A stretch of DNA of 64,000 nt from Bradyrhizobium sp. (GTDB taxonomy: Bacteria > Pseudomonadota > Alphaproteobacteria > Rhizobiales > Xanthobacteraceae): assembly GCF_030693485.1 (NCBI RefSeq), contig NZ_JAUYAN010000180.1, positions 35,106 to 99,105 of the forward strand, in the 5' to 3' direction. Under the pieces are notes generated by a model. It was not told the origin of the DNA. It ran no database searches and saw nothing but the letters and a program-made list of their open reading frames with translations. The translations under genes and the position numbers were made by a program. This document shows, piece after piece, positions 36,937 to 45,835 of the stretch. The first letter of the stretch is position 1, and each line of letters opens with the position of its first letter.

Positions 36937-37586
36937 TGAAAATTGTGGACTATGCATCGCTGCAGGTGGCGGTGACCGAATATCTCGCCAGGAACCAGGA
37001 CACCACGCTGATTGCGCGGATTCCGACCTTTATCCAGCTCGCAGAAGCGAAGTTCAACCGGCAGCTGTTCGTCCGTCAGATGGAACAGCGTTCGACGGCG
37101 CTGGTCGATAGCGCCTCGGGCGCACCGGAATTCATTTCGTTGCCGGGTGATTTTCAATCGATGCGGAGGGTTCGCCTGTCCAGCGTGACAGGAAGACCCT
37201 GTCTGGAATTCAAATCCGGAACGCAGATCGACGAATACCGGTTCGGGATTTCGGATGCGGCGGGTCAGCCGCGTTATTTCACGGTGTTCGGCGATGAGAT
37301 CGAAATCGCGCCGACGCCGGACGCAGCCTACACCATCGAGATGGTTTACCGGAGAAACATTCCGCCTCTCGCGGTCAACGATCCGAACTGGCTGTTGTTG
37401 CTGGCCCCCGATCTCTATTTGTACGGCGCGCTGCTGGAATCCGCGCCCTACATCAAAGAAGACGGCCGCATCCAGACCTGGGGTCTCGGTCTTACCGCCG
37501 CGCTGAACGAACTGAACAATCTTGGGCTGACATCGACCTTCAACGCCGGGCCGATGACGGTTCGCGTCCCGGGCCAGATTATCTAG
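36933..37586 (+). CDS. Phage head-tail adaptor protein
   Basis: 217 residues: DYASLQVAVTEYLARNQDT, IPTFIQLAEAKFNRQLFVRQMEQ, LPGDFQSMRRVRL, GDEIEIAPTPDAAYTIEMVYRR, LLLLAPDLYLYGALLESAPY. This is the pattern of podovirus adaptor proteins that form the ring under the portal. ATGA overlap with the preceding gene. Confidence 0.78.
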   Translation: MMKIVDYASLQVAVTEYLARNQDTTLIARIPTFIQLAEAKFNRQLFVRQMEQRSTALVDSASGAPEFISLPGDFQSMRRVRLSSVTGRPCLEFKSGTQIDEYRFGISDAAGQPRYFTVFGDEIEIAPTPDAAYTIEMVYRRNIPPLAVNDPNWLLLLAPDLYLYGALLESAPYIKEDGRIQTWGLGLTAALNELNNLGLTSTFNAGPMTVRVPGQII

Positions 37587-37683
37587 GTAACTCCAGTCTT
37601 AACGCGTTTTCTTCGCGCGAACCGAGATTTGCTCCACATCAAGTGGGGAGCAGGCTCACGCTCGAAAACGCCATGAGGGAAAA

Positions 37684-38115
37684 ATGGCATCGTTCAACAA
37701 ATTCAATTGCCTTGTGCTCGACCTGGCCAACGCGCTGCACGACATGAAAACCGGAACCGCCCAGGTCTACAGGGTTTACCTCAGCAACACGGCGCCGGTC
37801 GTGACCAACACGGTCTACAACGCGCCGGCGGATCTATCGACCGCCAACGGTTATACCGCCGGCGGCGTCACCATCGGCACCGTCACTGGATCGCAGACAT
37901 CGGGCACCTTCAGGTTCATCGGTGGCGCCGACCCGGCGTGGACCGCCGCGGGGGGTTCAATTGGGCCGTTCCAGTACGCGGTGCTTTACAACTTCACATC
38001 GTCGACCAAGCCCCTGATCGGCTGGTGGGACTACGGCGTGCCTATCACGCTGACCAACGGCAACACCTTTACGGTCGATATCGACCAGGTCAACGGCATT
38101 CTGACGATCACCTGA
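37684..38115 (+). CDS. Phage structural protein (143 aa)
   Basis: 143 strand-rich residues with Thr/Gly/Asn-rich sequence (GYTAGGVTIGTVTGSQTSG; FQYAVLYNFTSSTKPLIGWW). Related in style to tail-spike base or fibre-associated proteins of this phage group. The start follows a short A/G tract (GAGGGAAAA). One base separates its stop from the next gene. Confidence 0.6.
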   Translation: MASFNKFNCLVLDLANALHDMKTGTAQVYRVYLSNTAPVVTNTVYNAPADLSTANGYTAGGVTIGTVTGSQTSGTFRFIGGADPAWTAAGGSIGPFQYAVLYNFTSSTKPLIGWWDYGVPITLTNGNTFTVDIDQVNGILTIT

Positions 38116-38116
38116 C

Positions 38117-38995
38117 ATGGCAGCATTTCTCAACGCGTGCCGGTTCAATCCGGCCGCCGGCGGCACCACCGACTGGACTTATTCGTCGCCTGTGCCGGGT
38201 TATCAGCCGCCGGCGGCGGCGGGCGCCGTCAACGGCAGGTCCTACAAGTATCGCGCCGAGAGCGTCGATCTCAGCCAATGGGAGTTGGGCGAGGGCGCCT
38301 ACAACAGCGGAACGGGCACCTTCGCGCGTACCGCCGTGCTGTTCAATTCGTCGGGCACGACAACGAAGATAAATTTCTCGACGGTGCCGCAGGTCGCCAT
38401 CGTTGCCTTGAGGGAAGATCTGCCAGGCCTGACCGAGCCGAACACGTTCACCGACACCACGGAAGCCACGGGCGTCGGCACCACGGCTGCACAAATCATT
38501 TCCGGCGGCGTGGAGGTTCTGAAAAGACTGTTCGTCGCCGGCATCGCCGCGTTCACAAGCGCCACGGCTTCAACGTCAACGGCAACCGGTGCCGTGGTGG
38601 TTTCGGGCGGCGTCGGCGTCGGTGGTGCGGGATGGTTCGGCGGACTTGTTCGAACCGCAGGTGGCTTTGTTTCGTCAGTTTCCCCGGCCAGCGCCGCCGC
38701 ACTTGATACGTCGGCTGCCACCCCGTTTTTGATTGCGAATGGCGGGAGCCAAGCCCTTGCGACGGGCATCTATGGCCTGCTGATCGTTGTGGACGCGACG
38801 AACGGCTACTCCTCGGTCTATCTCCTTAACGGCGGTAGCGCGACGACGGTTACCCTGTCCGGAACCTGGGTGGCGGCGACCACGACCCCCGCCGCCGGGA
38901 AACTCTCGGTGGCCTGGAACGGCGGCGGCTACAGCATCTACAGCAATTTCGGTTCTACGGTAACAGTGAAAGTGACGGGTATCAAAACTGCTTGA
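38117..38995 (+). CDS. Phage structural/fibre-like protein (292 aa)
   Basis: 292 residues. The N-terminus FLNACRFNPAAGGTTDWTYSSPVPGYQPP and YRAESVDLSQWELGEGAYN reads like a virion-attachment segment seen in several rhizobial phage proteins. The middle and end are Ala/Thr/Ser/Gly-rich strands, as in fibres. Confidence 0.6.
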   Translation: MAAFLNACRFNPAAGGTTDWTYSSPVPGYQPPAAAGAVNGRSYKYRAESVDLSQWELGEGAYNSGTGTFARTAVLFNSSGTTTKINFSTVPQVAIVALREDLPGLTEPNTFTDTTEATGVGTTAAQIISGGVEVLKRLFVAGIAAFTSATASTSTATGAVVVSGGVGVGGAGWFGGLVRTAGGFVSSVSPASAAALDTSAATPFLIANGGSQALATGIYGLLIVVDATNGYSSVYLLNGGSATTVTLSGTWVAATTTPAAGKLSVAWNGGGYSIYSNFGSTVTVKVTGIKTA

Positions 38996-39171
38996 GGTTG
39001 GTCAGTAGATGCCACTCGATCAGGACACGTCAACGCCGACCATCACAGGAGCGCACTCGGCGCCTCAAGATCGAAACGCCGATCGATGGCGATCCGGTGG
39101 CGACGTGTTCCGCGAGCTAGTGCGGACATGGCGGCAGAAAGACATCTTGGTACAGGCAAAGGACTTGATAA

Positions 39172-39783
39172 ATGTCGGTGCTCGGCTTCGACGCGCTTGG
39201 CTGCCTTGCGCTCGGGCAACTCCCGAGGATCGGCCTAGCCAATATCGTGCTGACAGCCGGTCCCGGCTCCTACCTGGTGTCGGGACAAGCGGTGTTTTTC
39301 AAGACAGCGCAGCCATCAAGCGCGGCTGAGGCTGCCGTCACAGTTAACGCTGCGGTATTTGGCGCCAGGCTCGCCGGTTTGGCCAGTGCCCGTTCTATCG
39401 CGGACAACGCCACTACGCTTTCGATACGGCTCCTGATGGAGGGTGGAAATCAATCCGTCGCGGGCAAAGCGGCGCAACTCAGTGTCAGATTCTCGTCGGG
39501 TCCAGGCTCGGCCACAATGACGGCACACGCGGCAGTGCTCGCTACCTCGATCTTGTCCGGTTCAGGCTCGTATCTTCTCGCTGGGTATGATGCCGGTGTC
39601 TTGCGCGATTTCGAAGCCTGGCTTCCGCGCCCGTTCGACGTTGATAACTGGACCGCTGGGACAATCCAGCGGGGAGCGTGGGCGCCGAACGCCAAACATG
39701 CCGAGCCATGGTCTGCGACCCCGACGCCGGCCGAGACATGGACGCCGGTCATCATCCAACCCGATCCGTGGACACCAGAATAA
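39172..39783 (+). CDS. Phage structural protein with internal repeat
   Basis: 203 residues. Two related segments, AGPGSYLVSGQAVFFK and SGSGSYLLAGYDAGVL, mark an internal duplication of a strand-rich unit. The C-terminus is Trp/Pro-rich (NWTAGTIQRGAWAP, AEPWSATPTPAETWTP). Between 38996 and 39171 an open frame starts at 39009 but runs into this gene in another frame and is not called. Confidence 0.6.
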   Translation: MSVLGFDALGCLALGQLPRIGLANIVLTAGPGSYLVSGQAVFFKTAQPSSAAEAAVTVNAAVFGARLAGLASARSIADNATTLSIRLLMEGGNQSVAGKAAQLSVRFSSGPGSATMTAHAAVLATSILSGSGSYLLAGYDAGVLRDFEAWLPRPFDVDNWTAGTIQRGAWAPNAKHAEPWSATPTPAETWTPVIIQPDPWTPE

Positions 39784-41504
39784 TGCCGCTCCTTGCTCCC
39801 GGCGACTATCGCCCCGACGTCAGTGACTATGAAGGCAAGGCCACCCGAAATCTGCTCAACGTGATTCCGCGGGGCGATGGCTACGGGCCGTTTCCTTCAT
39901 TCTCGGCTTACAGCTCCGCACTTCCTGCTGCCTGCAGAGGGGCGTTCTACGCGCTGAAATCCGACGGCACGGTTGTCACCTTCGCCGGGGCGTCATCGCT
40001 GACGGACTCAAGGCTCTACATGCTCAACAATACCGATTTCACATGGAAGCCGGTCTCCAGGGCGGCGACGGTCACCATCTCCAGCGGGAGCCCAGGCGTA
40101 TTCACGCTTGCGGCTCATGGCTTTGCTGCAAACGAACCGTTCATTCCCTATAATTCGGGCGGTGCTCTGCCGGTCGCCTTCACGGCGGGGACGACCTACT
40201 ACGTCAAGACGGTACTGAGCGCGAACACCTTCACTGGTTCGGCTACTCCCGGCGGAGTGGCGATCAATACGGCCTCGACCGGAACAGGAACGCATTCGGT
40301 TACGTCGAGTTACTCCGCACTCACTTCAAGCGCGCAATGGCAGTTCGCGCAAGCCGGAAACCTGGTGTTCGCGACTCAGGCCAATGCCGTGCTGCAGGTG
40401 TTCGACCTTTCGTCCGCGACAACCTTTTCCGATGCGCTGGGAGCGCCGCCTCAGTCGGCCTATATCAGCGTGGTCGGGCGGTTTCTGGTTCTCTCTGGCC
40501 TGCTTTCCACGCCATACCGAGTTCAGTGGTCGGGCCTGAACAGCTTTAACGCGCCAACGAGCTGGACCAGCGGCGTCAACTCGTCCGACTTTCAGGATTT
40601 CCCCGATGGCGGCATCGTGCGCGGCGTCGCCGGCGGCGAGGCCGGGATCATCTTCCAGGATCAGGCCATCCGCCGCATGTCGTATGTGCCGGGATCGCCG
40701 ATCATCTTCCAGATCGATCGCATCACGCAGGACAAGGGATTGTATGCGCCATACTCTATCATCCGGGCGGGCGAGCGAATCTTCTTCTATGCGGGCCAGG
40801 GTTTTCACAAGATCGAGCCCGGCGGTGTGCCCGAGCAGATCGGCCGCGAGAAGATCGACCGGACATTTCTCGTGGATCTCGACAAGGGCAATCTGCAGCT
40901 GTTCATGGGGGCCGCGGATCCGCGCAGCACGCGGGTCTATTGGGCCTACAAATCGGTCTCCGGCACGGTGGGAACGTACGACAGGCTGCTGGGTTACGAT
41001 TTCCTGCTCGATCGATTTTTCCCGGTGTCAGTCAGCGGCGAGTATCTGCTTGGCAATTCACAGACCGGCCTGACCCTGGAGAACCTGGACAGCATCGCTC
41101 CGTCGCTCGATGAATTGACGTTGAGCCTCGATGCCTATGCCACGGCAGTGCAGCCGGAAATCGCACAATTTTCCAGCGCGCACGTGCTTGGGTTTTTCAG
41201 GGGAAGCAATCTCGAGGCGACGATCGAAAGCGCCGAGCAAGGCACGGACGAGAACCGAATCATGATTCGGGGTTTTCGTCCCGTGACGGACGCGGCGACG
41301 TTGTACGGCTCGGTCTCCTATCGCGATACGCCGTCCGCGTCGGCGACCTCCGGCCCGGAAGTGCTGGTCAATGCAAGGACCGGCCGCTGCGACATGATGC
41401 GCGACACCCGTTACTCCCGATTCAAGGTGAGGATTCCGGCGGCCACGCCCTGGACATTCTGCGCGGGTGTGGTGCCTGATATCGCAACCGGTGGAACGCT
41501 ATGA
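39783..41504 (+). CDS. Large phage tail/head-completion protein
   Basis: 573 residues, beta-rich: LLAPGDYRPDVSDYEGKATRNLLNVIPRG at the start, WSGLNSFNAPTSWTSG, RGVAGGEAGIIFQDQAIRRMSYV, RAGERIFFYAGQGFHKIEPGG, YDRLLGYDFLLDRFFP. Similar proteins follow the adaptor in podoviruses and are thought to form the tail tube or a stabilising ring. Its ATG overlaps the previous stop. Confidence 0.65.
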   Translation: MPLLAPGDYRPDVSDYEGKATRNLLNVIPRGDGYGPFPSFSAYSSALPAACRGAFYALKSDGTVVTFAGASSLTDSRLYMLNNTDFTWKPVSRAATVTISSGSPGVFTLAAHGFAANEPFIPYNSGGALPVAFTAGTTYYVKTVLSANTFTGSATPGGVAINTASTGTGTHSVTSSYSALTSSAQWQFAQAGNLVFATQANAVLQVFDLSSATTFSDALGAPPQSAYISVVGRFLVLSGLLSTPYRVQWSGLNSFNAPTSWTSGVNSSDFQDFPDGGIVRGVAGGEAGIIFQDQAIRRMSYVPGSPIIFQIDRITQDKGLYAPYSIIRAGERIFFYAGQGFHKIEPGGVPEQIGREKIDRTFLVDLDKGNLQLFMGAADPRSTRVYWAYKSVSGTVGTYDRLLGYDFLLDRFFPVSVSGEYLLGNSQTGLTLENLDSIAPSLDELTLSLDAYATAVQPEIAQFSSAHVLGFFRGSNLEATIESAEQGTDENRIMIRGFRPVTDAATLYGSVSYRDTPSASATSGPEVLVNARTGRCDMMRDTRYSRFKVRIPAATPWTFCAGVVPDIATGGTL

Positions 41505-41815
41505 CGGCATATATTCCCGGCATTACCGAGACCGACCTGAAGAAGATCGTACTCGCCATTCAACAGCTGGCCGCTGGACGCTCAAACGCGGTTGGAACGG
41601 TGACGCTCGCGACAGGAGCGGCGTCAACGGTGGTTATCGACAAGAACTGCGCGGTCGGGTCGACGCCGTTGTTGACGCCAATGACTGCGAACGCGGCCGC
41701 GGAAATCGGCAACGGCACGATGCATATCTCGGCCGTCGCCAATGGCTCGTTCACCATCAGCCACGCCAGCTCCGCGACCACGGGGCGCGCGTTTCTCTAT
41801 GTCCTGCAGGGCTGA
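41501..41815 (+). CDS. Small phage structural protein (104 aa)
   Basis: 104 residues: ITETDLKKIVLAIQQLAAGRSNAVGTVTL, NGTMHISAVANGSFTISHASSAT. Strand-rich C-terminus, likely a virion accessory protein. Starts with an ATGA overlap. Its last 17 bases overlap the N-terminal remnant of the GNAT-like gene, which gives the ancestral gene junction. Confidence 0.65.
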   Translation: MTAYIPGITETDLKKIVLAIQQLAAGRSNAVGTVTLATGAASTVVIDKNCAVGSTPLLTPMTANAAAEIGNGTMHISAVANGSFTISHASSATTGRAFLYVLQG

Positions 41816-41908
41816 GCCGGATTTCATCGGCTCGAAGCGGGTTCACGAGAGCTTGCCAAATCCCGAGCCGCTGCTGACCACAAAACTTGATTGGAAAACG
41901 TCTTGAGC
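41799..41908 (+). pseudogene. N-terminal remnant of the GNAT-like gene
   Basis: Reads M-S-C-R-A-E-P-D-F-I-G then SKRVHESLP and stops after about 35 codons. It aligns without gaps to the start of the full gene at 44285 (MSSTAELVCVDPKRVHELWP), including CGAAGCGGGTTCACGA identical at 41833-41848 and 44319-44334. Similarity fades soon after. The remnant marks where an accessory cassette replaced the downstream part. Confidence 0.7.
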
Positions 41909-42200
41909 AGACTGAACCCTGTGGCCGCTCTCGCTACGGCCTGTTGCGCACGCGATAGGCCATAGTCCAGCTCACAATGGCGACAATCCGGATCAAAGAC
42001 TGGCATCGGCAAGTCCACATTTGCTGCGGCATATGGAAGGCCGCGACACGAGGTGTCGGCTCTCGCCGATCGATCAATCCCAGGCTTGCAAAAGGCACCA
42101 TGACTGCAGGAGACGGTAGCATCTGCGACAGAAACAGCTGGCGGAGTGTGCTCAACGCCTACGGTAATAGGGACATCACTACGGACAAGGAACCAAATTG

Positions 42201-42977
42201 ATGACTCGTCTGAATTTTTTGTATCCCAATGAGTTTGATTCCAGAGGCTATCGGTCGACTCGGGATAGCTCGCTTGAAATGCTGCCACAGACGCTGCAAG
42301 CGCAAAGCCTGCGCCAGCAAAGGCCTGCTTACGCATCGCGACCAGGCGCTTCGCCAGTGGACGATCGCAGCACTCTGCCAGGCGGCTTACTCGGCAGATG
42401 GCTTGAATTGCAAGCTGCTCAGCAACAACCTCAGTGGTCAGAAGGAGATGGTGGAGGTATGCCGTCCGCGCCAGCCGAACCTAAGTTCAGGCTTGTGCGG
42501 ATCTCGCCGGTTGTTCAGCCGCAAGACGGGGGCGACGTTTTCAGTCATCCTTCTCATTCTGCCGTTGAAGCGGCCCTTCCGCCAGACGCTTTGCGCGAAT
42601 CGAACCAGAGCTTCCAGAAACCCGGTGCGGATAACGAAAGGCCGGCGCCGGTCGTCGCCGGAATCGCGCGGATCGGAAGGGCAATCCCCATCGGACCTGG
42701 CACAATCCCGCAGATCCCGATGCCATCTATCCCGGAATGGTTGAAGGCTATCGGAAGAATTTTGCAACTCGACTCAACAACCTGGTCTGGCAGAGGCGGT
42801 GGTGGAAACAACGATTACGATCGCTGCATGAAAGCTGCTGAACAAGGAACTTTGCAGTGGGACAATTTCTGCCGCAGTATGCCGCCGGGACAGCCAAGAG
42901 CGATATGTTTTACGAAATCCCGCGAGTCCGAAGCCGTAAAGAAAGGGTGGTGTGCGAGTGAGTTCGGTCCGGACTAA
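42201..42977 (+). CDS. GGLLG-motif accessory protein 2
   Basis: 258 residues. N-terminus TRLNFLYPNEFDSRGYRSTRD, then PGGLLGRWLELQAAQQQ with GGLLG at 61-65. A Pro/Gln-rich linker leads to PIGPGTIPQIPMPSIPEWLKAIGRIL and a short Cys-containing end: YDRCMKAAEQGTLQWDNFCR, ICFTKS, KGWCASEFG. No signal peptide. The modular make-up (constant N-terminus, linker, variable Cys-rich end) resembles polymorphic effectors; no toxin domain is recognised. ATG at 42201 has AAGGAA upstream; a TTG at 42198 is the alternative. Confidence 0.6.
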   Translation: MTRLNFLYPNEFDSRGYRSTRDSSLEMLPQTLQAQSLRQQRPAYASRPGASPVDDRSTLPGGLLGRWLELQAAQQQPQWSEGDGGGMPSAPAEPKFRLVRISPVVQPQDGGDVFSHPSHSAVEAALPPDALRESNQSFQKPGADNERPAPVVAGIARIGRAIPIGPGTIPQIPMPSIPEWLKAIGRILQLDSTTWSGRGGGGNNDYDRCMKAAEQGTLQWDNFCRSMPPGQPRAICFTKSRESEAVKKGWCASEFGPD

Positions 42978-42985
42978 AACTCTCG

Positions 42986-43014
42986 TTGACATTGTTCCTG
43001 TTTTGTTCGAGATT
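42986..43014 (+). promoter_or_regulatory. LexA-type box in a promoter spacer (SOS1)
   Basis: TTGACA at 42986-42991, then GTTC-N7-GTTC at 42994-43008, the alphaproteobacterial LexA box, then a weak -10 (GAGATT/AGATTA) near 43009-43015. The 24 bases 42985-43008 match 47796-47819 with a single mismatch. LexA bound here would block the promoter until DNA damage. Confidence 0.7.
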
Positions 43015-43030
43015 AGATGAAGCGTGAGGC

Positions 43031-43498
43031 GTGGCCAGGTTTTCGCGGAAGAGGAAAGGCTGGAATGGCGATATGGAATGGAGCGAGCCTTGCCTTGTGG
43101 AATATGAGTTTCAATTTGGCTCGCGACGGCGAGCGGCTGTGGCTCGCTTGGGATTTCCGCGTCCCGATGAAGCGTACCCCGGCGAATGGGTGTGTTCATT
43201 CCAAATCAAGGGAATGAAAGATGATAGGATTCTTGAGACGCGCGGTGACGACGGACTTCAAGCGCTGACGACGGCGAATACTGCAATTCGAAAGACGCTC
43301 GATGGCCTGAAAAATGTCCGTCAAAATGTCCTGCCGTACGAGATTGCTTTCCCGAGACTTGTCCCTTTTTGCTTCGGGCGCGAATTTCATTGGAAACTTT
43401 GCAAAATAATCGACACTGAAATCGAGAAGAAAGCGAACCAGATCGCCAAGCGGATACTTGCTCGCAAGAAACTAAATAGACGTCGCAAGAAACCTTGA
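43031..43498 (+). CDS. Hypothetical partner gene behind an SOS box
   Basis: 155 residues from GTG 43031, or 141 from ATG 43073, which leaves a more normal leader after the SOS1 promoter. Core: CLVEYEFQFG, ARLGFPRPDEAYPGEWVCSFQIKG, DGLQALTTANTAIRKTLDGLKN; basic C-terminus (KRILARKKLNRRRKKP). It resembles short uncharacterised rhizobial proteins (DUF6968-like, from memory). It could be the partner of the preceding GGLLG protein; the promoter lets it be made alone after DNA damage. Confidence 0.55.
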   Translation: MARFSRKRKGWNGDMEWSEPCLVEYEFQFGSRRRAAVARLGFPRPDEAYPGEWVCSFQIKGMKDDRILETRGDDGLQALTTANTAIRKTLDGLKNVRQNVLPYEIAFPRLVPFCFGREFHWKLCKIIDTEIEKKANQIAKRILARKKLNRRRKKP

Positions 43499-43764
43499 TT
43501 GCGCGATCCACTGCGCTGGCTTGCGTGGACCCGAAACGCGTTCACGAGGTTTGGCCGCACGTCGGTGCGTTGCTGAAAGCAGCCCGCTATCGGACCAAAC
43601 TGAACACGTTTGAGGATATCGAGGCCGATATCCTCGCCGGCCGCAGCCTGTTCTGGGTGGCCTGGAATGGACGCACGGTCGAGGCCGCGGTTGCGACCAT
43701 TCTGATCAATTCCGAGATCGGCAAGGTCTGCATCATTACTAAATTAGGCGACCACGCCAGCTGA
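43495..43764 (+). pseudogene. Truncated copy of the GNAT-like phage gene
   Basis: From a TTG overlapping the previous stop, it reads ACVDPKRVHEVWPHVGALLKAARYRTKLNTF and on to NSEIGKVCIIT, then departs (KLGDHAS, stop). Over 43621-43740 it differs from 44408-44527 at only 8 of 120 bases. The C-terminal third is missing. After the stop the same frame continues open for about 35 codons (LHHAEGHDPLLDAVVLARKL), a fragment of something else. Confidence 0.8.
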
Positions 43765-44284
43765 CCGGCCCGGCTCTGGCCGGCGAACGCGGTGCCCCAC
43801 CGCCAGTTACACCACGCCGAGGGACACGATCCCCTGCTGGATGCGGTAGTTCTTGCGAGGAAACTTGAGGACTGAGAGAACTGGGTTGTCCTCAAGAGCC
43901 GATAATCTACGCGGTTAAGTCGGTTTTTTGCGTGGAGGTATGACCTCCGGCGCGGAACTCGATCGTTGCAGATTTTGCGTTCTGGTTGGTACCATTACTG
44001 AACAACAAGTGCTGTCGCTCAAATCTTTCGATAAGATCAGTCTGCCGTATGGATTTATGCATATCGGTTGATCGCCGGCACCGATTGCGGTCGAGAGTTT
44101 CGCGATGAACGTCGGAATGCCAAGCGGTGGCGGTATGTCTCGCATGACGATCCGTGGCTATTGTCTGTTATTCACGCAACCACTTCTTCGGAAGTCAGTA
44201 TTGACGCCCTGTTCGTAAGCGCAGTCCCCAAAAGCTCGCATATTCCCCGTGACGCAATCCGCAACCGCTAGTGAACGCCTCTCT
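43765..44284. other. Decayed stretch between the truncated and full gene copies
   Basis: 520 bases with only gene fragments. One frame holds LLDAVVLARKLED and a stop near 43875. A short ORF (43940-44071, MTSGAELDRCRFCVLVG) has GGAGG before it. Another open stretch near 44038-44271 reads YRLIAGTDCGREFRDERRNAKRW. The last has the Cys/Arg-rich style of the variable ends of neighbouring cassette proteins and may be the remains of an older cassette. None is called as a gene. Confidence 0.4.
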
Positions 44285-44698
44285 ATGTCCTCCACGGCTG
44301 AACTGGTTTGCGTTGACCCGAAGCGGGTTCACGAACTCTGGCCGTGTGTCAGCCCGTTGCTGAAAGCGGCATGCTATCGGACCAAGCTGAACGCATTCGT
44401 GGATATCGAGGCCGATTTCCTCGCCGGCCGCAGCCTGTTGTGGGTGGCCTGGAATGGACGCACGGTGGTGGCCGCGGTTGCGACTATCCTGATCAATTCC
44501 GAGATCGGCAAGGTCTGCATCATCACGGTATGCGGTGGCAGCGACATGAAGCGTTGGCTGCCGCTGATCGACCAGATCGAGAACTATGCCAAGCTTGAAG
44601 GATGCAAGCGGGTCCGTATCTACGGCCGCAAGGGCTGGCTGCATGTGCTCGAAGGCTTTGAGGAGAGGCACGTCATCATGGACAAGGAATTGACCTGA
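44285..44698 (+). CDS. GNAT-like phage protein, full copy
   Basis: 137 residues: CVDPKRVHELWPCVSPLLKAA, LAGRSLLWVAWNGRTVVAAVATILINSEIGKVCIIT, GGSDMKRWLPLIDQIENYAKLEGCKRVRIYGRKGWLHVLEGFEE. The pattern fits a compact acetyltransferase-like fold widely found among phage structural genes, with no proven activity. Truncated copies precede it at 43495 and 41799. The start is ATG 44285, aligned with the remnant at 41799. Confidence 0.7.
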   Translation: MSSTAELVCVDPKRVHELWPCVSPLLKAACYRTKLNAFVDIEADFLAGRSLLWVAWNGRTVVAAVATILINSEIGKVCIITVCGGSDMKRWLPLIDQIENYAKLEGCKRVRIYGRKGWLHVLEGFEERHVIMDKELT

Positions 44699-44752
44699 CT
44701 TCGCTCATGAAACCCTGAAATACCATCAAGTCAGATAGAAGGACACACGCAA

Positions 44753-45835
44753 ATGGGCGGACAATCGTCATCGACGCAAACGCAGCAATCACAAACCGCG
44801 CCGTGGGAGGCCGCACAACCGATGCTGCAGGGCATTCTTGGGCAGCTCGGCGCCGGCTTGAGCAATACCGGACTAACGTCAGCGGAAACCGGTGCGCTCA
44901 ACAGCCTGGCGAATAACGCGGCGCGAGGAAATCCCTATGCGCCGCAGATCGGGAATTATGCCAATGAGCTTCTGAGCGGGGGCGGGGCGACCAACCAGGC
45001 GGGCGCCGTCAATCAGAACTATCTGGACTATCGAGGCGCGCTGACGCCGTATGCCAGCGGCTCGATGATCGGCAACAATCCGGCCCTGGCGGCGCAGCTC
45101 GCGCAGATTCAATCCGACGTCACCAACCAGGTGAACGGGCAGTTCGCGGCGGCGGGCAGGGAGTTTTCGGGCGCAAACGCCAACACGCTGGGCCGCGGGA
45201 TCGCCGCCGGCACAGCTTCCGTGATCGCCGCGCAGTACAATCAGGATGTCGCCAACCAGCGAGCCGCGCAGGATGCGGCGTACGCGGCCGGCAATACCAA
45301 CGCCGGCATCCTGAGTGGATTGCAGCAGCAGGGCGTCGCCAACAAGGGCCATGGCGTCACCGTAGCCGGCAACGCTCTCGACGCCGGCAACTACGGCGCC
45401 AATGCAATACTGGCAGCTGAAGCGCAGCGCCGGGGTATTCCGGTTCAGGCGCTGGGCCTGCTCGCGCAGATCGGCGTTCCCATTGCAGGGCTTGGGCAGC
45501 AGAAATCGGGCACTGACACGACAACCCAGGAAATGTCCGGCGTGGATCAATTCAGCAGAATCGCAGGCGGGATCGGTAGTCTGTTGTCGGGATATGGCGC
45601 CTTCAAAAGATCTGACATGCGCCTGAAGGAAGACATCGCGCCGGTCGGTACCTTGTTCGACGGTACGCCAGTCTACGGCTATCGCTACAAGGGAGCACCG
45701 GCCTATCACATCGGTCTGATGGCGCAGGATGTGGAAAAGATCACGCCGGGAGCGGTGATCGAAATCAACGGCTACAAGGCGGTGGATTACCGCGCCGCGA
45801 CCGAAGCCGCTCGAAGAATCCATGAGGCGGGCTGA
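44753..45835 (+). CDS. Phage tail/fibre protein with S74 chaperone domain
   Basis: 360 residues. The N-terminal two thirds are Gly/Ala/Gln/Asn-rich and repetitive. The C-terminus is a peptidase S74 intramolecular chaperone: Ser287 and Lys292 in SDMRLKED, then PVYGYRYKG and HIGLMAQDVEKI. In S74 proteins this domain folds the trimer and cuts itself off before the Ser. The stop overlaps the start of the GGLLG protein at 45835 (TGATG), so the two are translationally coupled. Confidence 0.85.
   Translation: MGGQSSSTQTQQSQTAPWEAAQPMLQGILGQLGAGLSNTGLTSAETGALNSLANNAARGNPYAPQIGNYANELLSGGGATNQAGAVNQNYLDYRGALTPYASGSMIGNNPALAAQLAQIQSDVTNQVNGQFAAAGREFSGANANTLGRGIAAGTASVIAAQYNQDVANQRAAQDAAYAAGNTNAGILSGLQQQGVANKGHGVTVAGNALDAGNYGANAILAAEAQRRGIPVQALGLLAQIGVPIAGLGQQKSGTDTTTQEMSGVDQFSRIAGGIGSLLSGYGAFKRSDMRLKEDIAPVGTLFDGTPVYGYRYKGAPAYHIGLMAQDVEKITPGAVIEINGYKAVDYRAATEAARRIHEAG

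Noticed and set aside
39009..39329. Forward ORF MPLDQDTSTPT before the 39172 gene
   Set aside because: Its second half overlaps the better-supported 39172 gene in another frame; only the first ~50 codons look plausible.
41977..42201. 74-codon forward ORF ending on the start of the 42201 gene
   Set aside because: TGATG overlap is suggestive, but composition is poor and it lies in the scar region between a gene remnant and the cassette.
43830..43880. LLDAVVLARKLED fragment as an insertion-sequence remnant
   Set aside because: Only ~35 open codons, no terminal repeats or target duplication, and I could not name a transposase it matches.
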